In this document: positions 8,767 through 17,266 of the stretch, piece after piece
Layout of the letters: each line of letters opens with the position of its first letter
Numbering within the stretch: the stretch's first letter is position 1
Assembly: GCF_013394775.1 (NCBI RefSeq)
Contig: NZ_JABXYT010000001.1
Span: 1,068,501-1,132,500 of the forward strand
Length of the DNA stretch: 64,000 bases
Direction of reading: 5' to 3'
From: Oribacterium sp. oral taxon 102
GTDB lineage: Bacteria > Bacillota > Clostridia > Lachnospirales > Lachnospiraceae
Notes under the pieces: generated by a model
The model's database searches: none
Told to the model about the DNA's origin: nothing
What the model saw: only the letters and a program-made list of their open reading frames with translations
Program-made: the position numbers and the translations under genes

Positions 8767-9292
8767 GCTGACAATGCTTCGGGTGCTGCTGGTGCCGGTC
8801 TTCGTGCTGCTCCTGCTCTGGGAGGAGGGGGCGGTGCAGGCGTTCCGGCTCGCGGCGCTCGCCGTGTTCTGCATCGCGTCCTTTACGGATTTTCTGGACG
8901 GACAGATCGCACGGAGATGCCATCTCGTGACAAACTTTGGAAAGTTTATGGATCCGCTGGCAGATAAGCTTCTGGTCTGCTCGGGGCTGGTCTGTCTGAT
9001 TCAGCTCGGGCAGCTTCCGGCATGGTATGTTATTCTCGTCATCGCGAGGGAATTTATCATCTCCGGCTTTCGTCTGGTGGCGGCGGGCAGCGGTGTGGTG
9101 ATTGCGGCATCCTGGTGGGGGAAGCTCAAGACGGTTTCGCAGATGCTTCTCCTGATGCTGCTGATCCTGAAGCTGCCGCAGATGTCGGCGCTGACCCGAT
9201 TTTTTTACTGGCTTTCGCTGCTGCTGACGCTGCTGTCGCTTTTTGATTACATTGCGAAGAACCGCAGGGTGATTACAGAAGGGGGAATGTGA
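8750..9292 (+). CDS. pgsA: CDP-diacylglycerol-glycerol-3-phosphate 3-phosphatidyltransferase
   Basis: 180 residues, integral membrane protein; commits CDP-diacylglycerol to phosphatidylglycerol synthesis. The CDP-alcohol phosphotransferase motif is complete (DFLDGQIARR, then GKFMDPLADK: the DG..AR...G...D...D pattern). N-terminus MNLPNKLTMLRVLLVPVF is typical. The ATG at 8750 with GGAG seven bases upstream is preferred over the TTG at 8747. The stop overlaps the start of the next gene. Confidence 0.95.
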   Translation: MNLPNKLTMLRVLLVPVFVLLLLWEEGAVQAFRLAALAVFCIASFTDFLDGQIARRCHLVTNFGKFMDPLADKLLVCSGLVCLIQLGQLPAWYVILVIAREFIISGFRLVAAGSGVVIAASWWGKLKTVSQMLLLMLLILKLPQMSALTRFFYWLSLLLTLLSLFDYIAKNRRVITEGGM

Positions 9293-9816
9293 TGGGAGAG
9301 AAAAGGGAGAAGAAGCTGCCGCAGCACTATGATGAGAGCGATCCGATCGAGGAGCAGGTCGTCAGACTCCTGCTGGAACGGGGACTGACGCTCACGACGG
9401 CGGAGAGCCTGACCGGAGGGCTGATCGCCGCGGCGGTCACTTCGGTGCCGGGTGCTTCCGAATGCTTCAAGCTGGGCTTCGTGACCTATTCCAACAAGGC
9501 GAAGCGCAAGCTCCTTTCGGTAAAGAAGGAACTGCTGAAAAAGGAAGGTGCGATCTCCGAGCAGACTGCGCGGGAGATGGCGATCGGCGCGCTCATGGAG
9601 TCTGAGGCGGATATCAGTGTATCCGTAACCGGCAACGCCGGTCCGGACGCGATGGAAGGAAAGCCGGTGGGGCTGGTCTATATTGGCTCCTGCGCGAAGG
9701 GGAAAACCAAGGTTTTGGAGTGCCGGTTCGAAGGGAACCGCCGGGAGATCCGGGAGCAGACGGTGAAGGAGGCGCTCCGGCTCGTTCGGAGGCTGATCCT
9801 CAGCCGCTTTGACTGA
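9292..9816 (+). CDS. CinA C-terminal-domain protein (PncC-type NMN amidohydrolase)
   Basis: 174 residues: a stand-alone CinA-C domain without the N-terminal molybdopterin-like domain found in full CinA. The family deamidates nicotinamide mononucleotide to recycle pyridine nucleotides. Motifs: TAESLTGGLIAAAVTSVPGAS, VTYSNKAKRKLL and SVTGNAGPDA followed by KPVGLVYIG. The ATG at 9292 overlaps the pgsA stop (ATGA) and has AAGGGGGA five bases upstream; the in-frame GTG at 9289 is less likely. About 20 charged N-terminal residues precede the domain. Confidence 0.9.
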   Translation: MGEKREKKLPQHYDESDPIEEQVVRLLLERGLTLTTAESLTGGLIAAAVTSVPGASECFKLGFVTYSNKAKRKLLSVKKELLKKEGAISEQTAREMAIGALMESEADISVSVTGNAGPDAMEGKPVGLVYIGSCAKGKTKVLECRFEGNRREIREQTVKEALRLVRRLILSRFD

Positions 9817-9817
9817 T

Positions 9818-10087
9818 ATGATTTTTTCGAAATCCATGTACTGGGGGGAGCATGCCGAGGGGCGCAGGCACTATATTCTCGAGAATCTACGGGAGCGCAG
9901 GCTCCAGATCGGCGCTTATGTGATCATCGCAGGACGGAATGGAAACCTCTATGAGATCCACCCCGCCGCATCGCTCTGTAACCCTGCGCTGGACAGTTCG
10001 GACTGGGAGATACTCGGTATCGGCTACGGATACCGGGATACCCTGCGGCTTCTTAAGAGGATGGTGGAGGAGAGATTTCAGAGATGA
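9818..10087 (+). CDS. Small conserved-looking protein of unknown function
   Basis: 89 residues, soluble, no signal peptide or recognisable motif. The N-terminus is MIFSKSMYWGEHAEGRRHYIL and the protein is rich in aromatic residues and Arg. It begins one base after the cinA stop and overlaps the next gene by 4 bases, so it sits in a tight operon and is probably real. The ATG at 9818 is chosen over the TTG at 9809; the ribosome binding site is weak, which fits translational coupling. I do not recognise the family. Confidence 0.7.
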   Translation: MIFSKSMYWGEHAEGRRHYILENLRERRLQIGAYVIIAGRNGNLYEIHPAASLCNPALDSSDWEILGIGYGYRDTLRLLKRMVEERFQR

Positions 10088-10422
10088 TAGTATTGACAGT
10101 ACTGAAGTGGATAGGGCTGTGCCTCCTCTTTCTGCTGCTGTTAATACTTTTTTTGCTTTTGCTCCTGCTTTTTCTTCCGTTCCGCTATGAGATCACCGCC
10201 GAGCGGGATCGGGAGCTGCCGGAGGGGGGCGAGAGGCGGTACCTGCTGGAGCTTCGTGTCGGCTGGATGCAGCGGCTGCTCAGCTTCGTTTTCCATATGG
10301 ATAATGCAGGCAGCGTTTACCGGCTGCGTCTCGCCTTTCTGACGCTTCTCTCGGATGAGGAGCGGGGAGGAGAGCCGGATGCTGCGGAGACAGCGGAGAG
10401 AAATGCGCCGGAGGAGCTGTGA
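10084..10422 (+). CDS. DUF2953-like membrane protein, N-terminal part (YtfI-like, split)
   Basis: 112 residues. A single strongly hydrophobic segment of Leu and Phe (about residues 5-33) ends in LPFRYEI, which resembles the start of DUF2953 proteins (YtfI in Bacillus). A short beta-type region follows, then a Glu-rich C-terminus. DUF2953 proteins usually continue for another 130 or more residues; here the reading frame stops and the rest appears to be the next gene in another frame. Position directly before gerW/ytfJ supports the YtfI assignment, since ytfI-ytfJ are neighbours in Bacillus. Confidence 0.75.
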   Translation: MIVLTVLKWIGLCLLFLLLLILFLLLLLLFLPFRYEITAERDRELPEGGERRYLLELRVGWMQRLLSFVFHMDNAGSVYRLRLAFLTLLSDEERGGEPDAAETAERNAPEEL

Positions 10423-10850
10423 TGGGAAGAATCAGAGATGCCGCGGGACGGCTCCGAATGCTTCTGAGAGAGGAGAACCGGGAGGCACTGCTGCTCCTCC
10501 TTAGGGAATGCGGCAGACTGCTTCACTATGCGAGGTTCCGGGAGCTGACCGGTGTGGCAGAGCTCGGGATGGAGGACCCGTACAGGATGGGGCAGGTTCT
10601 CTCTCTTTGCAGCTTCCTCTTTCCTCTCTATGGGGAGCAGCTTACGCTTACACCGTACTTTGATCGAAACGAGCTGTCCGGCAGGGTTCGGGCACGCGGG
10701 CAGCTCCGGCTGATTCACCTTCTGCTCGCACTCTTCCGGCTGCTTCGAAACCGGGAAATCAGGGTGCTGCTGTTCCCGGAGGGTTCGGGCAGGGCGGGGG
10801 AGCAGCAGGAAAAGTCAGAGAGAGAATACAGAAAGGAAGAAGCTCGATGA
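10422..10850 (+). CDS. DUF2953-like protein, C-terminal part (YtfI-like, split)
   Basis: 142 residues. The stretch GVAELGMEDPYRMGQVLSLC, then PLYGEQLTLTPYFD and RARGQLRLIHLLLAL, resembles the C-terminal half of DUF2953 proteins, where a similar dP..tG segment and a beta strand with a final amphipathic helix occur. The ATG overlaps the previous stop (TGATG) and has GGAGGAG five bases upstream, so it could be translated by coupling. Either the ancestral gene was split by a frameshift or the two halves work as separate chains. It overlaps gerW by 4 bases. Confidence 0.75.
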   Translation: MGRIRDAAGRLRMLLREENREALLLLLRECGRLLHYARFRELTGVAELGMEDPYRMGQVLSLCSFLFPLYGEQLTLTPYFDRNELSGRVRARGQLRLIHLLLALFRLLRNREIRVLLFPEGSGRAGEQQEKSEREYRKEEAR

Positions 10851-11287
10851 CAGAGAACAATAATACAAAGGAAATCATGGAAGGCATCTTCCGGGGGATG
10901 GACGGGCTGATCAGCTCGAAGACAGTCGTTGGAGAGCCGATTACGGTAGGGGAAACGACCTTGATTCCGCTCATGGAGGTCAGCATGGGCATGGGCGCGG
11001 GCGCCTTCGCGCAGGACAAGGCGGCGAAGGGCAGGGGCAACGCGGGCGCGGGTGCGCTCAGCTCGAGGATCGTGCCGACGGCAATGCTGCTCTTGCAGGA
11101 CGGCAAATGCAAGCTCATCAACATCAAGAATCAGGACACAATGACGAAGCTTCTGGATATGCTGCCCGACCTCATCGAGCGCATCAGCGGAGGCAGCAGA
11201 GTCTCCAGGTCTTCGGAGGAGAAGGCGCGGGAGCTGCTTTCGGAATCGGAGCCGGAGTTCACGGCGGAGGAGCTTTCGCTCGGATAA
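10847..11287 (+). CDS. gerW: GerW/YtfJ-family sporulation protein
   Basis: 146 residues. The domain contains EIMEGIFRGMDGLI, VGEPITVGETTLIPL and the glycine-rich GMGAGAFAQDKAAKGRGNAG, followed by PTAMLLLQDGKCKLI. YtfJ (GerW) of Bacillus subtilis is needed for L-alanine-type spore germination. The family also occurs in clostridia not known to form spores, so it does not prove sporulation. AAGGAAGAAGCTCG precedes the ATG. It is the last gene of the run from yicC. Confidence 0.92.
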   Translation: MTENNNTKEIMEGIFRGMDGLISSKTVVGEPITVGETTLIPLMEVSMGMGAGAFAQDKAAKGRGNAGAGALSSRIVPTAMLLLQDGKCKLINIKNQDTMTKLLDMLPDLIERISGGSRVSRSSEEKARELLSESEPEFTAEELSLG

Positions 11288-11303
11288 AAAAATGAAGAAA
11301 GGC

Positions 11304-11332
11304 TTGCATTCCCCTTGATTATTTGCTATCAT
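11304..11332 (+). promoter_or_regulatory. Promoter of rpmB
   Basis: TTGCAT at 11304-11309 and TATCAT at 11327-11332 are separated by exactly 17 bases, with an extended -10 TG at 11324-11325 one base before the hexamer. It lies 50 bases before the rpmB start and just after the gerW stop. Confidence 0.6.
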
Positions 11333-11382
11333 ACCTTAGTCGTGAATTTATGCGGCAAATTTTACAAGAGGGAGGTGCAACC

Positions 11383-11607
11383 ATGGCTAAGTGTGCAATT
11401 TGTGAGAAGGCAGTTCACTTCGGAAATCAGGTAAGCCATTCACATAGACGTTCCAATAAGGTTTGGAAGGCAAACGTTAAGTCAGTCAGAGTTCAGGTAA
11501 ATGGCGGTACAAGAAAGATGTATGTATGTACTTCCTGCTTAAGATCCGGAAAGGTTCAGCGTGCTATTTCCGGCTCCTCTGGAGCATCCGAAGTAGAGAA
11601 TGCTTAA
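11383..11607 (+). CDS. rpmB: 50S ribosomal protein L28
   Basis: 74 residues. MAKCAICEKAVHFGNQVSHSH, the SNKVWKANVK segment and the C-terminal VCTSCLRSGKVQRA are those of L28. Two CxxC pairs (CAIC, CTSC) suggest the zinc-binding form. The start is the ATG at 11383 with GAGGGAGG eight bases upstream; a longer in-frame extension reaching 11323 overlaps the promoter and is not L28-like. Codon use differs from the neighbours (more A/T-ending codons), as expected for a highly expressed gene. Confidence 0.97.
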   Translation: MAKCAICEKAVHFGNQVSHSHRRSNKVWKANVKSVRVQVNGGTRKMYVCTSCLRSGKVQRAISGSSGASEVENA

Positions 11608-11624
11608 TTTATCATTGCGTTATT

Positions 11625-11660
11625 GAGACACCGCGACTTAGCTCGCGGTGTCTCTTCGTA
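11625..11660 (+). terminator. Terminator after rpmB
   Basis: Perfect 12-bp stem GAGACACCGCGA / TCGCGGTGTCTC (11625-11636 with 11643-11654), 6-base loop, followed by a weak T-rich stretch. The poor T-run lowers certainty. The rest of the gap 11661-11821 holds only a candidate promoter. Confidence 0.6.
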
Positions 11661-11745
11661 TACTGCTTCTGCCCTTGACCGGGGCAGGTGAGGGGCTCCG
11701 TGCGGCTCGGAGCAGGCGCCTGCGGACGCCTCTCCTATGTTTCGC

Positions 11746-11774
11746 TTTTCAGAGGTTCCGACATAGTGTATACT
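11746..11774 (+). promoter_or_regulatory. Candidate promoter of the asp23-fakA operon
   Basis: TTTTCA at 11746-11751 and TATACT at 11769-11774, 17 bases apart; the -10 is good and the -35 is poor. It lies 47 bases before the asp23 start and downstream of the rpmB hairpin. Confidence 0.35.
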
Positions 11775-11821
11775 TAGACTGTATTCCTAGGTTTATCGTT
11801 CGCTGTAAGAAAGGAAGATAT

Positions 11822-12181
11822 ATGAAGGGCATCTACACATCGAAAATGGGTGAAGTACAGATCACTACAGATGTTATCGCGACCTATGCGGGAACCACGG
11901 CGGTGGAATGCTTCGGCATCGTCGGCATGGCGAAGGTATACACGAGGGACGGCGGCATCGCCAGACTTCTGAAGAAGGAGAGTCTGACGAAGGGGATTTC
12001 CGTGCATATCGCCGAGAATGAGATCAACCTTGATTTCCATGTCATTGTGGCTTACGGCGTCAGCATTCAGGCTGTCGCGGACAACCTGATCGAGAATGTC
12101 CGCTATAAGCTGGAAGAGTTCACCGGAATGCGCGTGAACCGGGTCAATGTGTTTGTTGAGGGAGTGAGAGTGATCGACTGA
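11822..12181 (+). CDS. Asp23/Gls24-family envelope stress protein
   Basis: 119 residues, DUF322 (Asp23/Gls24). Begins MKGIYTSKMGEVQITTDVIA; GITVxxxExEI-type core seen as KGISVHIAENEINLDFHVIV, then YGVSIQAVADNLIENVRYKLEE split over the helix, ending VNVFVEGVRVID. The family associates with the membrane periphery and is linked to cell-envelope homeostasis. Here, as in Bacillus (yloU-yloV), it directly precedes the FakA/YloV kinase gene. The start is the ATG at 11822 with AAGGAAG upstream; the upstream open frame has no ribosome binding site. A paralogue lies at 24907. Confidence 0.93.
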   Translation: MKGIYTSKMGEVQITTDVIATYAGTTAVECFGIVGMAKVYTRDGGIARLLKKESLTKGISVHIAENEINLDFHVIVAYGVSIQAVADNLIENVRYKLEEFTGMRVNRVNVFVEGVRVID

Positions 12182-12217
12182 GGCACAGCCGAAGGATTGT
12201 GAAGGAGGACTTTATCT

Positions 12218-13915
12218 GTGGGTAATCAGATAAATGCAAAAGAGCTGCAGGACGCCTTTCTGGCTGCTGCCGTAAATCTGAATGCGAAAAAGGATTATAT
12301 TAACGAGCTGAATGTATTTCCGGTACCGGACGGAGATACGGGTACGAATATGACGATGACCATCCTGTCTGCGGCGGCAATGGTGCAGGAGATCGCGGAG
12401 CCGACCGTGGATAATGTCTCAAGAGCGATGGCATCCGGCTCTCTCCGCGGTGCGCGCGGTAATTCCGGTGTTATTCTTTCTCAGCTGATCCGCGGCTTCA
12501 CAAAGGAACTCAGGGAGTGTGGGGAGACCGTAGACAGCCTGACCCTCGCCAGAGCCTTCAATCGCGCGGTGGAGACTGCATATAAGGCAGTAATGAAGCC
12601 GAAGGAGGGGACGATCCTGACCGTAGCGAAGGGCATGGCGGAGAGGATCACTGCGCTCTCTGTGAATGAGGAGGACTGCATTTCGCTCCTCGGGAAGGTG
12701 CTCGACTACGGCGATGAGGTGCTGGAGAAGACCCCGGAGATGCTTCCGGTTCTGAAGGAGGCGGGGGTCGTGGATTCCGGCGGACAGGGCTTGATGTGCG
12801 TTCTGAGGGGCGCGCTCGCCTCTCTCCGCGGAGAGAAGGTCGAGGGAAGCCTCACGCTTCATGCGGACAGCTCTGCGGAGGGGGCGCCGAGCCTCGGCAC
12901 GGAGAGAGTCAGCCGGGGAGAGATCTCTACGGCGGATATCCGCTTCGGTTACTGCACGGAGTTCATGGTGAACGGGGATCACGAATTCACGGATGAGGAG
13001 GTAGAGAAGCTCAAGGAATGGCTGAACGGTGTCGGGGATTCGATCGTCTGCTTCTCGGATGAGAATGTCATCAAGGTGCATGTGCATACCAACCACCCGG
13101 GCGATGCCTTCGAGAAGGGGCTCACGATGGGCTATCTTTCCAAAATGAAGGTCGATAACATGCGGCTGGAGCATCATGAAACGCTGATCAAGGACGCGTC
13201 GAAGCTTGCCGCGATGGAGAAGCTCGCGGCAGAGCGGAAGATGGCAGAGCCGGAGAAGGAATTCGGCTTCATTGCCGTCTCCGCAGGAGATGGGCTGAAG
13301 GAGATCTTTACGGGGATCGGTGTGGACTATGTGATCTCCGGCGGGCAGACGATGAATCCGTCCACAGAGGATATCCTGAAAGCGGTGGAGGCGGTTAACG
13401 CAAAGCATATTTTCATTCTGCCGAACAACAAGAACATTATCCTTGCGGCAAATCAGGCAGCGGAGCTCGTGACGGACAAGGAGCTGCTCGTAATTCCGAC
13501 GAAGACGATCCCGCAGGGCATCACCGCGATGATCGGCTACGATTCGGAGGCATCCGCGGAAGCAAACCGGGCGGCAATGACGGAGAACATCGGCTCTGTC
13601 GCGAGTGCGGAGATCACCTACGCGGTTCGTAACACGACGATCGACGGACACACGATCCGCGAGGGAGATATTATGTGCCTCGGAGATCACGGATTGCTTT
13701 CGGTGGAGAAAACGATTCCGGAGGCAGCGAAGACGGCGCTCCGGAAGCTCGTGAAGGAGGACTCCGAGATCATGACGCTGTACTATGGCAGAGACACGGA
13801 GGTATCGGCGGCAGAGGCGCTTAAGAGGGAGCTGCAGGAGAGCTTCCCGGGCGTAGAGGTGGAGCTGCAGAATGGAGGACAGCCGGTCTACTACTACTTT
13901 ATTTCCGTAGAGTAG
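12218..13915 (+). CDS. DhaL/DAK-domain kinase, FakA/YloV type
   Basis: 565 residues. The N-terminal DhaL domain has FPVPDGDTGTNM (nucleotide and Mg binding) and GSLRGARGNSGVILSQ. A middle domain and a C-terminal DegV-like/FakA domain follow (IFILPNNKNIILAANQAAE). FakA with FakB (DegV family) phosphorylates exogenous fatty acids for phospholipid synthesis; a DegV gene lies at 38095 in this window. Start GTG at 12218 with AAGGAGGAC upstream; ends at FISVE. Co-transcribed with asp23. Confidence 0.93.
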   Translation: MGNQINAKELQDAFLAAAVNLNAKKDYINELNVFPVPDGDTGTNMTMTILSAAAMVQEIAEPTVDNVSRAMASGSLRGARGNSGVILSQLIRGFTKELRECGETVDSLTLARAFNRAVETAYKAVMKPKEGTILTVAKGMAERITALSVNEEDCISLLGKVLDYGDEVLEKTPEMLPVLKEAGVVDSGGQGLMCVLRGALASLRGEKVEGSLTLHADSSAEGAPSLGTERVSRGEISTADIRFGYCTEFMVNGDHEFTDEEVEKLKEWLNGVGDSIVCFSDENVIKVHVHTNHPGDAFEKGLTMGYLSKMKVDNMRLEHHETLIKDASKLAAMEKLAAERKMAEPEKEFGFIAVSAGDGLKEIFTGIGVDYVISGGQTMNPSTEDILKAVEAVNAKHIFILPNNKNIILAANQAAELVTDKELLVIPTKTIPQGITAMIGYDSEASAEANRAAMTENIGSVASAEITYAVRNTTIDGHTIREGDIMCLGDHGLLSVEKTIPEAAKTALRKLVKEDSEIMTLYYGRDTEVSAAEALKRELQESFPGVEVELQNGGQPVYYYFISVE

Positions 13916-13952
13916 TCTCCGGAGCAGGTGGTACGGAAGAGGACAGAGAGGA

Positions 13953-13978
13953 GCTGCCGCAGCCGCGGCGGCTTTTTT
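13953..13978 (+). terminator. Terminator after fakA-like gene
   Basis: Stem GCTGCCGC / GCGGCGGC (one G-T pair), loop AGCC, followed by six T residues at 13973-13978. A textbook intrinsic terminator, 37 bases after the stop. recG begins 88 bases further on. Confidence 0.82.
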
Positions 13979-14066
13979 GGATGGCGTCCCCGTCGTGCTG
14001 CCGCTCCGAATGGGCAGAGCAGTGCGTAAGGGCTGCTGCAGCAGCCGGGCTGAAGAGAGGAGAGGG

Positions 14067-16151
14067 ATGCGCTTAACGGAGCTTCGGGGAATCGGAGAAA
14101 AAACGGAGAAGCTGTTTCAGAAGCTCGGTGTGAAAACGGTGGGAGAGCTGCTCTGTTATTTTCCGAATACCTATCTTTCCTATGAAAAGCCGGTTCCGAT
14201 CGCGACGCTCGAAGAGGGAGAGACGGCGGCAGTGCTGGGGATACTCGAGCGGGATGCGGCGGTACTTCCCCGGAACGGACGGAAAATGACGACAGTCACC
14301 GTACGGGATGACAGCGGAAGGCTGCAGCTCTGCTGGTTCAATGCGCCCTTCCTCCGTTCTGTGCTGAGGGCGGGCACCGCCTTTGTGTTTTATGGAAAGC
14401 TTCGACGTTATCGGAGCAGCCTGACGATGAATCAGCCGCGGATCTTCCGGCAGGAGGAGTACGCGGAGAAGGCAGGCAGATTGGAGCCGGTCTACGGGCA
14501 GACGAAGGGGCTCGGAAACGGGGCGATACAGAGGGCGGTGCGGCAGGCAGTTACGCTCCTTGGCGAAGAAGGGGCAGTGCGGGTATCGCAGGAGGATTTT
14601 TGTCTCGGGCGGCTGCTCCTTGACTTCGTGCCGGAGAGCATACGGTATAACAGGCGGCTGCTCCCGATTCGGGAGGCAGTGCGAAGCATTCACTTTCCGG
14701 ATACCATGAAACAGTATCAGGAGGCGCGGCGGCGGCTCTCCTACGATGAGCTCTTTCTCTTTTCGGCAGCGCTTCTGGACAGGAAGCGCCGTACGGAGGA
14801 TTGCCCTTCGGATTACCGGATCGAACGGCAGCCGGAGAGCTGCGCGCTCCTTAAGCATCTGCCGTTCCGTCTTACGGACGGGCAGGCGGCAGCGCTGGAG
14901 GAGATCCGGACGGATCTCGCCTCCGGCTATGTGATGAATCGTCTTTTGCAGGGGGATGTGGGCTCCGGTAAGACCATCCTTGCCTTTCTCGCGATGCTGG
15001 ATACAGCATTGTCCGGCTTTCAGGCGGCGCTGATGGCGCCGACGGAGCTTCTCGCCCGCCAGCATTATGATAAGCTCTGCGCGCTGCTTTTGCAGCACGG
15101 GCTTCCGCTCAGGGCTGTGCTTCTGACCGGCGGGATGAGCGCGGGGGAGAAGCGGGAAGTGTATCAGCGGATCGCGGATGGCACGGTGCAGCTCGTGGTC
15201 GGGACGCACGCGCTCTTTCAGGAAAGAACAGAGTACCGGCAGCTTGCTTTGGTTGTGACCGATGAGCAGCACCGCTTCGGTGTATTGCAGCGGAGGGAGC
15301 TAACGGAAAAGGGAGGCAGACCCCATGTCCTCGTAATGTCGGCGACGCCGATTCCGCGGACGCTGGCTCTGCTGCTCTATATCGATATGCAGGTGTCCCG
15401 GATCACAGAGCTTCCGAAGAATCGGCTCCCGATCCGGAACGCGGTGATTCAGGATCAGGAGCGGCAGAAAGCGTACCGCTTCCTCTACGGAGAGATCCAG
15501 AGGGGCAGACAGGCATATTTGATCTGTCCTATGATCGAAAAAAATGATACGATAGAGCTTCGGAATGTGGAGGAGGAGCTGCCGAGGTTACGCGCTGTCT
15601 TCCCGAAGGAGGTGCGGATCGCGGGACTTCACGGCAGGATGAAGGCGGAGGAAAAGGAGCGGGTCATGGCGGCGTTTCTCCGCCATGAGATCGACCTGCT
15701 GGTGTCCACGACGGTGGTGGAGGTCGGTGTGGACGTTCCGAATGCGACGGTGATGCTGATCGAAAATGCGGAGCGCTTCGGTCTGGCACAGCTGCATCAG
15801 CTTCGGGGGCGCGTTGGCAGATCGGAGCTTCAGAGCTACTGCATTTTTCTGGATGAGAAGAATTCAAAGAGCTCCAGAGAACGTCTTTCAATTCTTGCCG
15901 CGAGCAATGACGGCTTTCATATCGCAGAGGAGGATCTCCGGCTGAGAGGGCCGGGCGACCTCTTCGGTATCCGGCAGTCCGGAGAGCTGCTGTTTACGAT
16001 GGCAGATGTGTATCAGGACAGGGAATTACTCGCGCAGGCGGCGGAGGATGCGCGCTATCTCTTCTCGAAGGACGCAGAGCTGCGGCTGCCGGAGCATGAA
16101 CCGCTTCGGCTGCGGCTCGCCGCGTATCTTGAGGAAAGCGGGACGCTGTAG
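14067..16151 (+). CDS. recG: ATP-dependent DNA helicase RecG
   Basis: 694 residues. Wedge/OB domain at the N-terminus (MRLTELRGIGEKTEKLFQKL, then helix-hairpin-helix-like GVKTVGELL), helicase motif I GDVGSGKT at about residue 299, motif II as DEQHRFG, motif III VMSATPIPRTLAL, motif VI QLRGRVGRS, and a RecG-specific C-terminal region. It remodels stalled forks and Holliday junctions. The ATG at 14067 follows AGAGAGGAGAGGG; a frame open further upstream to 13977 runs through the terminator and is rejected. Confidence 0.97.
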   Translation: MRLTELRGIGEKTEKLFQKLGVKTVGELLCYFPNTYLSYEKPVPIATLEEGETAAVLGILERDAAVLPRNGRKMTTVTVRDDSGRLQLCWFNAPFLRSVLRAGTAFVFYGKLRRYRSSLTMNQPRIFRQEEYAEKAGRLEPVYGQTKGLGNGAIQRAVRQAVTLLGEEGAVRVSQEDFCLGRLLLDFVPESIRYNRRLLPIREAVRSIHFPDTMKQYQEARRRLSYDELFLFSAALLDRKRRTEDCPSDYRIERQPESCALLKHLPFRLTDGQAAALEEIRTDLASGYVMNRLLQGDVGSGKTILAFLAMLDTALSGFQAALMAPTELLARQHYDKLCALLLQHGLPLRAVLLTGGMSAGEKREVYQRIADGTVQLVVGTHALFQERTEYRQLALVVTDEQHRFGVLQRRELTEKGGRPHVLVMSATPIPRTLALLLYIDMQVSRITELPKNRLPIRNAVIQDQERQKAYRFLYGEIQRGRQAYLICPMIEKNDTIELRNVEEELPRLRAVFPKEVRIAGLHGRMKAEEKERVMAAFLRHEIDLLVSTTVVEVGVDVPNATVMLIENAERFGLAQLHQLRGRVGRSELQSYCIFLDEKNSKSSRERLSILAASNDGFHIAEEDLRLRGPGDLFGIRQSGELLFTMADVYQDRELLAQAAEDARYLFSKDAELRLPEHEPLRLRLAAYLEESGTL

Positions 16152-16215
16152 CGCGGCAGCAGGAGTAAGACGCGCGGCTTACGGGCGTGCGCATTGAATG
16201 AGAAATGAGGGAAAA

Positions 16216-16770
16216 ATGAGAGTAATTGCAGGGACGGCACGGCGGCTTACGTTGAAGACCTTGGATTCGATGGATACCCGCCCGACGCAGGATCGGATCA
16301 AGGAAACTCTTTTTAATATGCTGCAGTTTGACATTCCGGACGTGGAGTTTCTGGATCTTTTCGCCGGTTCCGGCGGTATCGGGATCGAGGCGCTGTCCAG
16401 AGGCGCACGCTTCGCGGTCTTCTCGGACAATAATAAGGCGGCAGCAGAATGCATACGGGAAAATCTGCGTCACACACGGCTTACGGAGCGGGCGGAGCTG
16501 ATTCAGGGCGACTATATGATGGCGCTGAACCGGCTCCGGAACCGGGGACATCATTTCGGCATCGTTTTCATCGATCCGCCCTACGGGCAGGGGCTGGAGC
16601 GGAAGGCTCTCTCCCTCCTTCACGGCATGGATTATGTTTCGGAGGATACTCTTTTTATCATCGAGGCGGCGCTTCGGGATGATTTTTGGGATGCTGAAGC
16701 GCTGGGCTATGAGATCATCCGTGAAAAGATCTATAAGTCCAATAAGCATGTCTTCCTGAGACAGAAATAA
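16216..16770 (+). CDS. rsmD: 16S rRNA (guanine-966 N2)-methyltransferase RsmD
   Basis: 184 residues from [10 protein letters not shown], the usual RsmD start; an in-frame ATG at 16198 would add six residues. Motifs: [17 protein letters not shown]-binding [19 protein letters not shown], and catalytic IDPPYGQG (the DPPY form of the N6/N2 methylase motif). Methylates G966 in the 30S subunit. GAGGG precedes the chosen start. It sits 10 bases before coaD, the normal arrangement. Confidence 0.95.
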   Translation: MRVIAGTARRLTLKTLDSMDTRPTQDRIKETLFNMLQFDIPDVEFLDLFAGSGGIGIEALSRGARFAVFSDNNKAAAECIRENLRHTRLTERAELIQGDYMMALNRLRNRGHHFGIVFIDPPYGQGLERKALSLLHGMDYVSEDTLFIIEAALRDDFWDAEALGYEIIREKIYKSNKHVFLRQK

Positions 16771-16780
16771 GAGGCGGCGT

Positions 16781-17260
16781 ATGAAGATAGCTCTGTATCC
16801 GGGCTCTTTCGATCCGGTGACCTTCGGGCATCTGGATATTATCGTGAGAGGCTCGAAAATTGTCGATAAGCTTGTGGTCGGTGTCCTGACAAACAGTGCA
16901 AAAAGTCCGTTGTTTTCCATGGAAGAACGTGTTAGAATGATTAAGGATTTGACGAAAGACATGGAAAATGTAGAGGTCGCGGCTTTCGACGGGCTGACGG
17001 TGGACTATGCCAGACGCTGCGGTGCGACGATCATATTGAGAGGGCTGCGTGCAGTCACGGATTTTGAATATGAGTTGCAGCTGGCGCAGACGAACAAGGT
17101 GATCGCAGCGGATATCGATACGATCTTTTTGACGACGAATCTGAAATATTCTTATCTGAGCTCCAGTACGGTGAAGGAGATCGCCAGCTTTGGAGGAGAT
17201 ATCCATGCTTTTGTCCCTGAAAATGTGATGGAAAAAATGAAGGATCGATGGAACAGGTGA
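16781..17260 (+). CDS. coaD: Phosphopantetheine adenylyltransferase
   Basis: 159 residues. Fourth step of coenzyme A synthesis: 4'-phosphopantetheine plus ATP to dephospho-CoA. Nucleotidyltransferase motif [14 protein letters not shown] at residues 6-19 (T/HxGH), [12 protein letters not shown] at about 88-99, and [11 protein letters not shown] at the second nucleotide motif. Length is normal. AAGAGGCGGCGT precedes the ATG. Dephospho-CoA links this enzyme to CitG (19216-20250). Confidence 0.97.
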   Translation: MKIALYPGSFDPVTFGHLDIIVRGSKIVDKLVVGVLTNSAKSPLFSMEERVRMIKDLTKDMENVEVAAFDGLTVDYARRCGATIILRGLRAVTDFEYELQLAQTNKVIAADIDTIFLTTNLKYSYLSSSTVKEIASFGGDIHAFVPENVMEKMKDRWNR

Positions 17261-17266
17261 ATAGGG

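Noticed and set aside
7012..8874. Open frame of 620 codons on the minus strand opposite gmk, rpoZ, rimO and pgsA
   Set aside because: It lies entirely over four well-supported genes; composition of its product is low-complexity (Ser-rich, Arg-rich) and there is no family resemblance.
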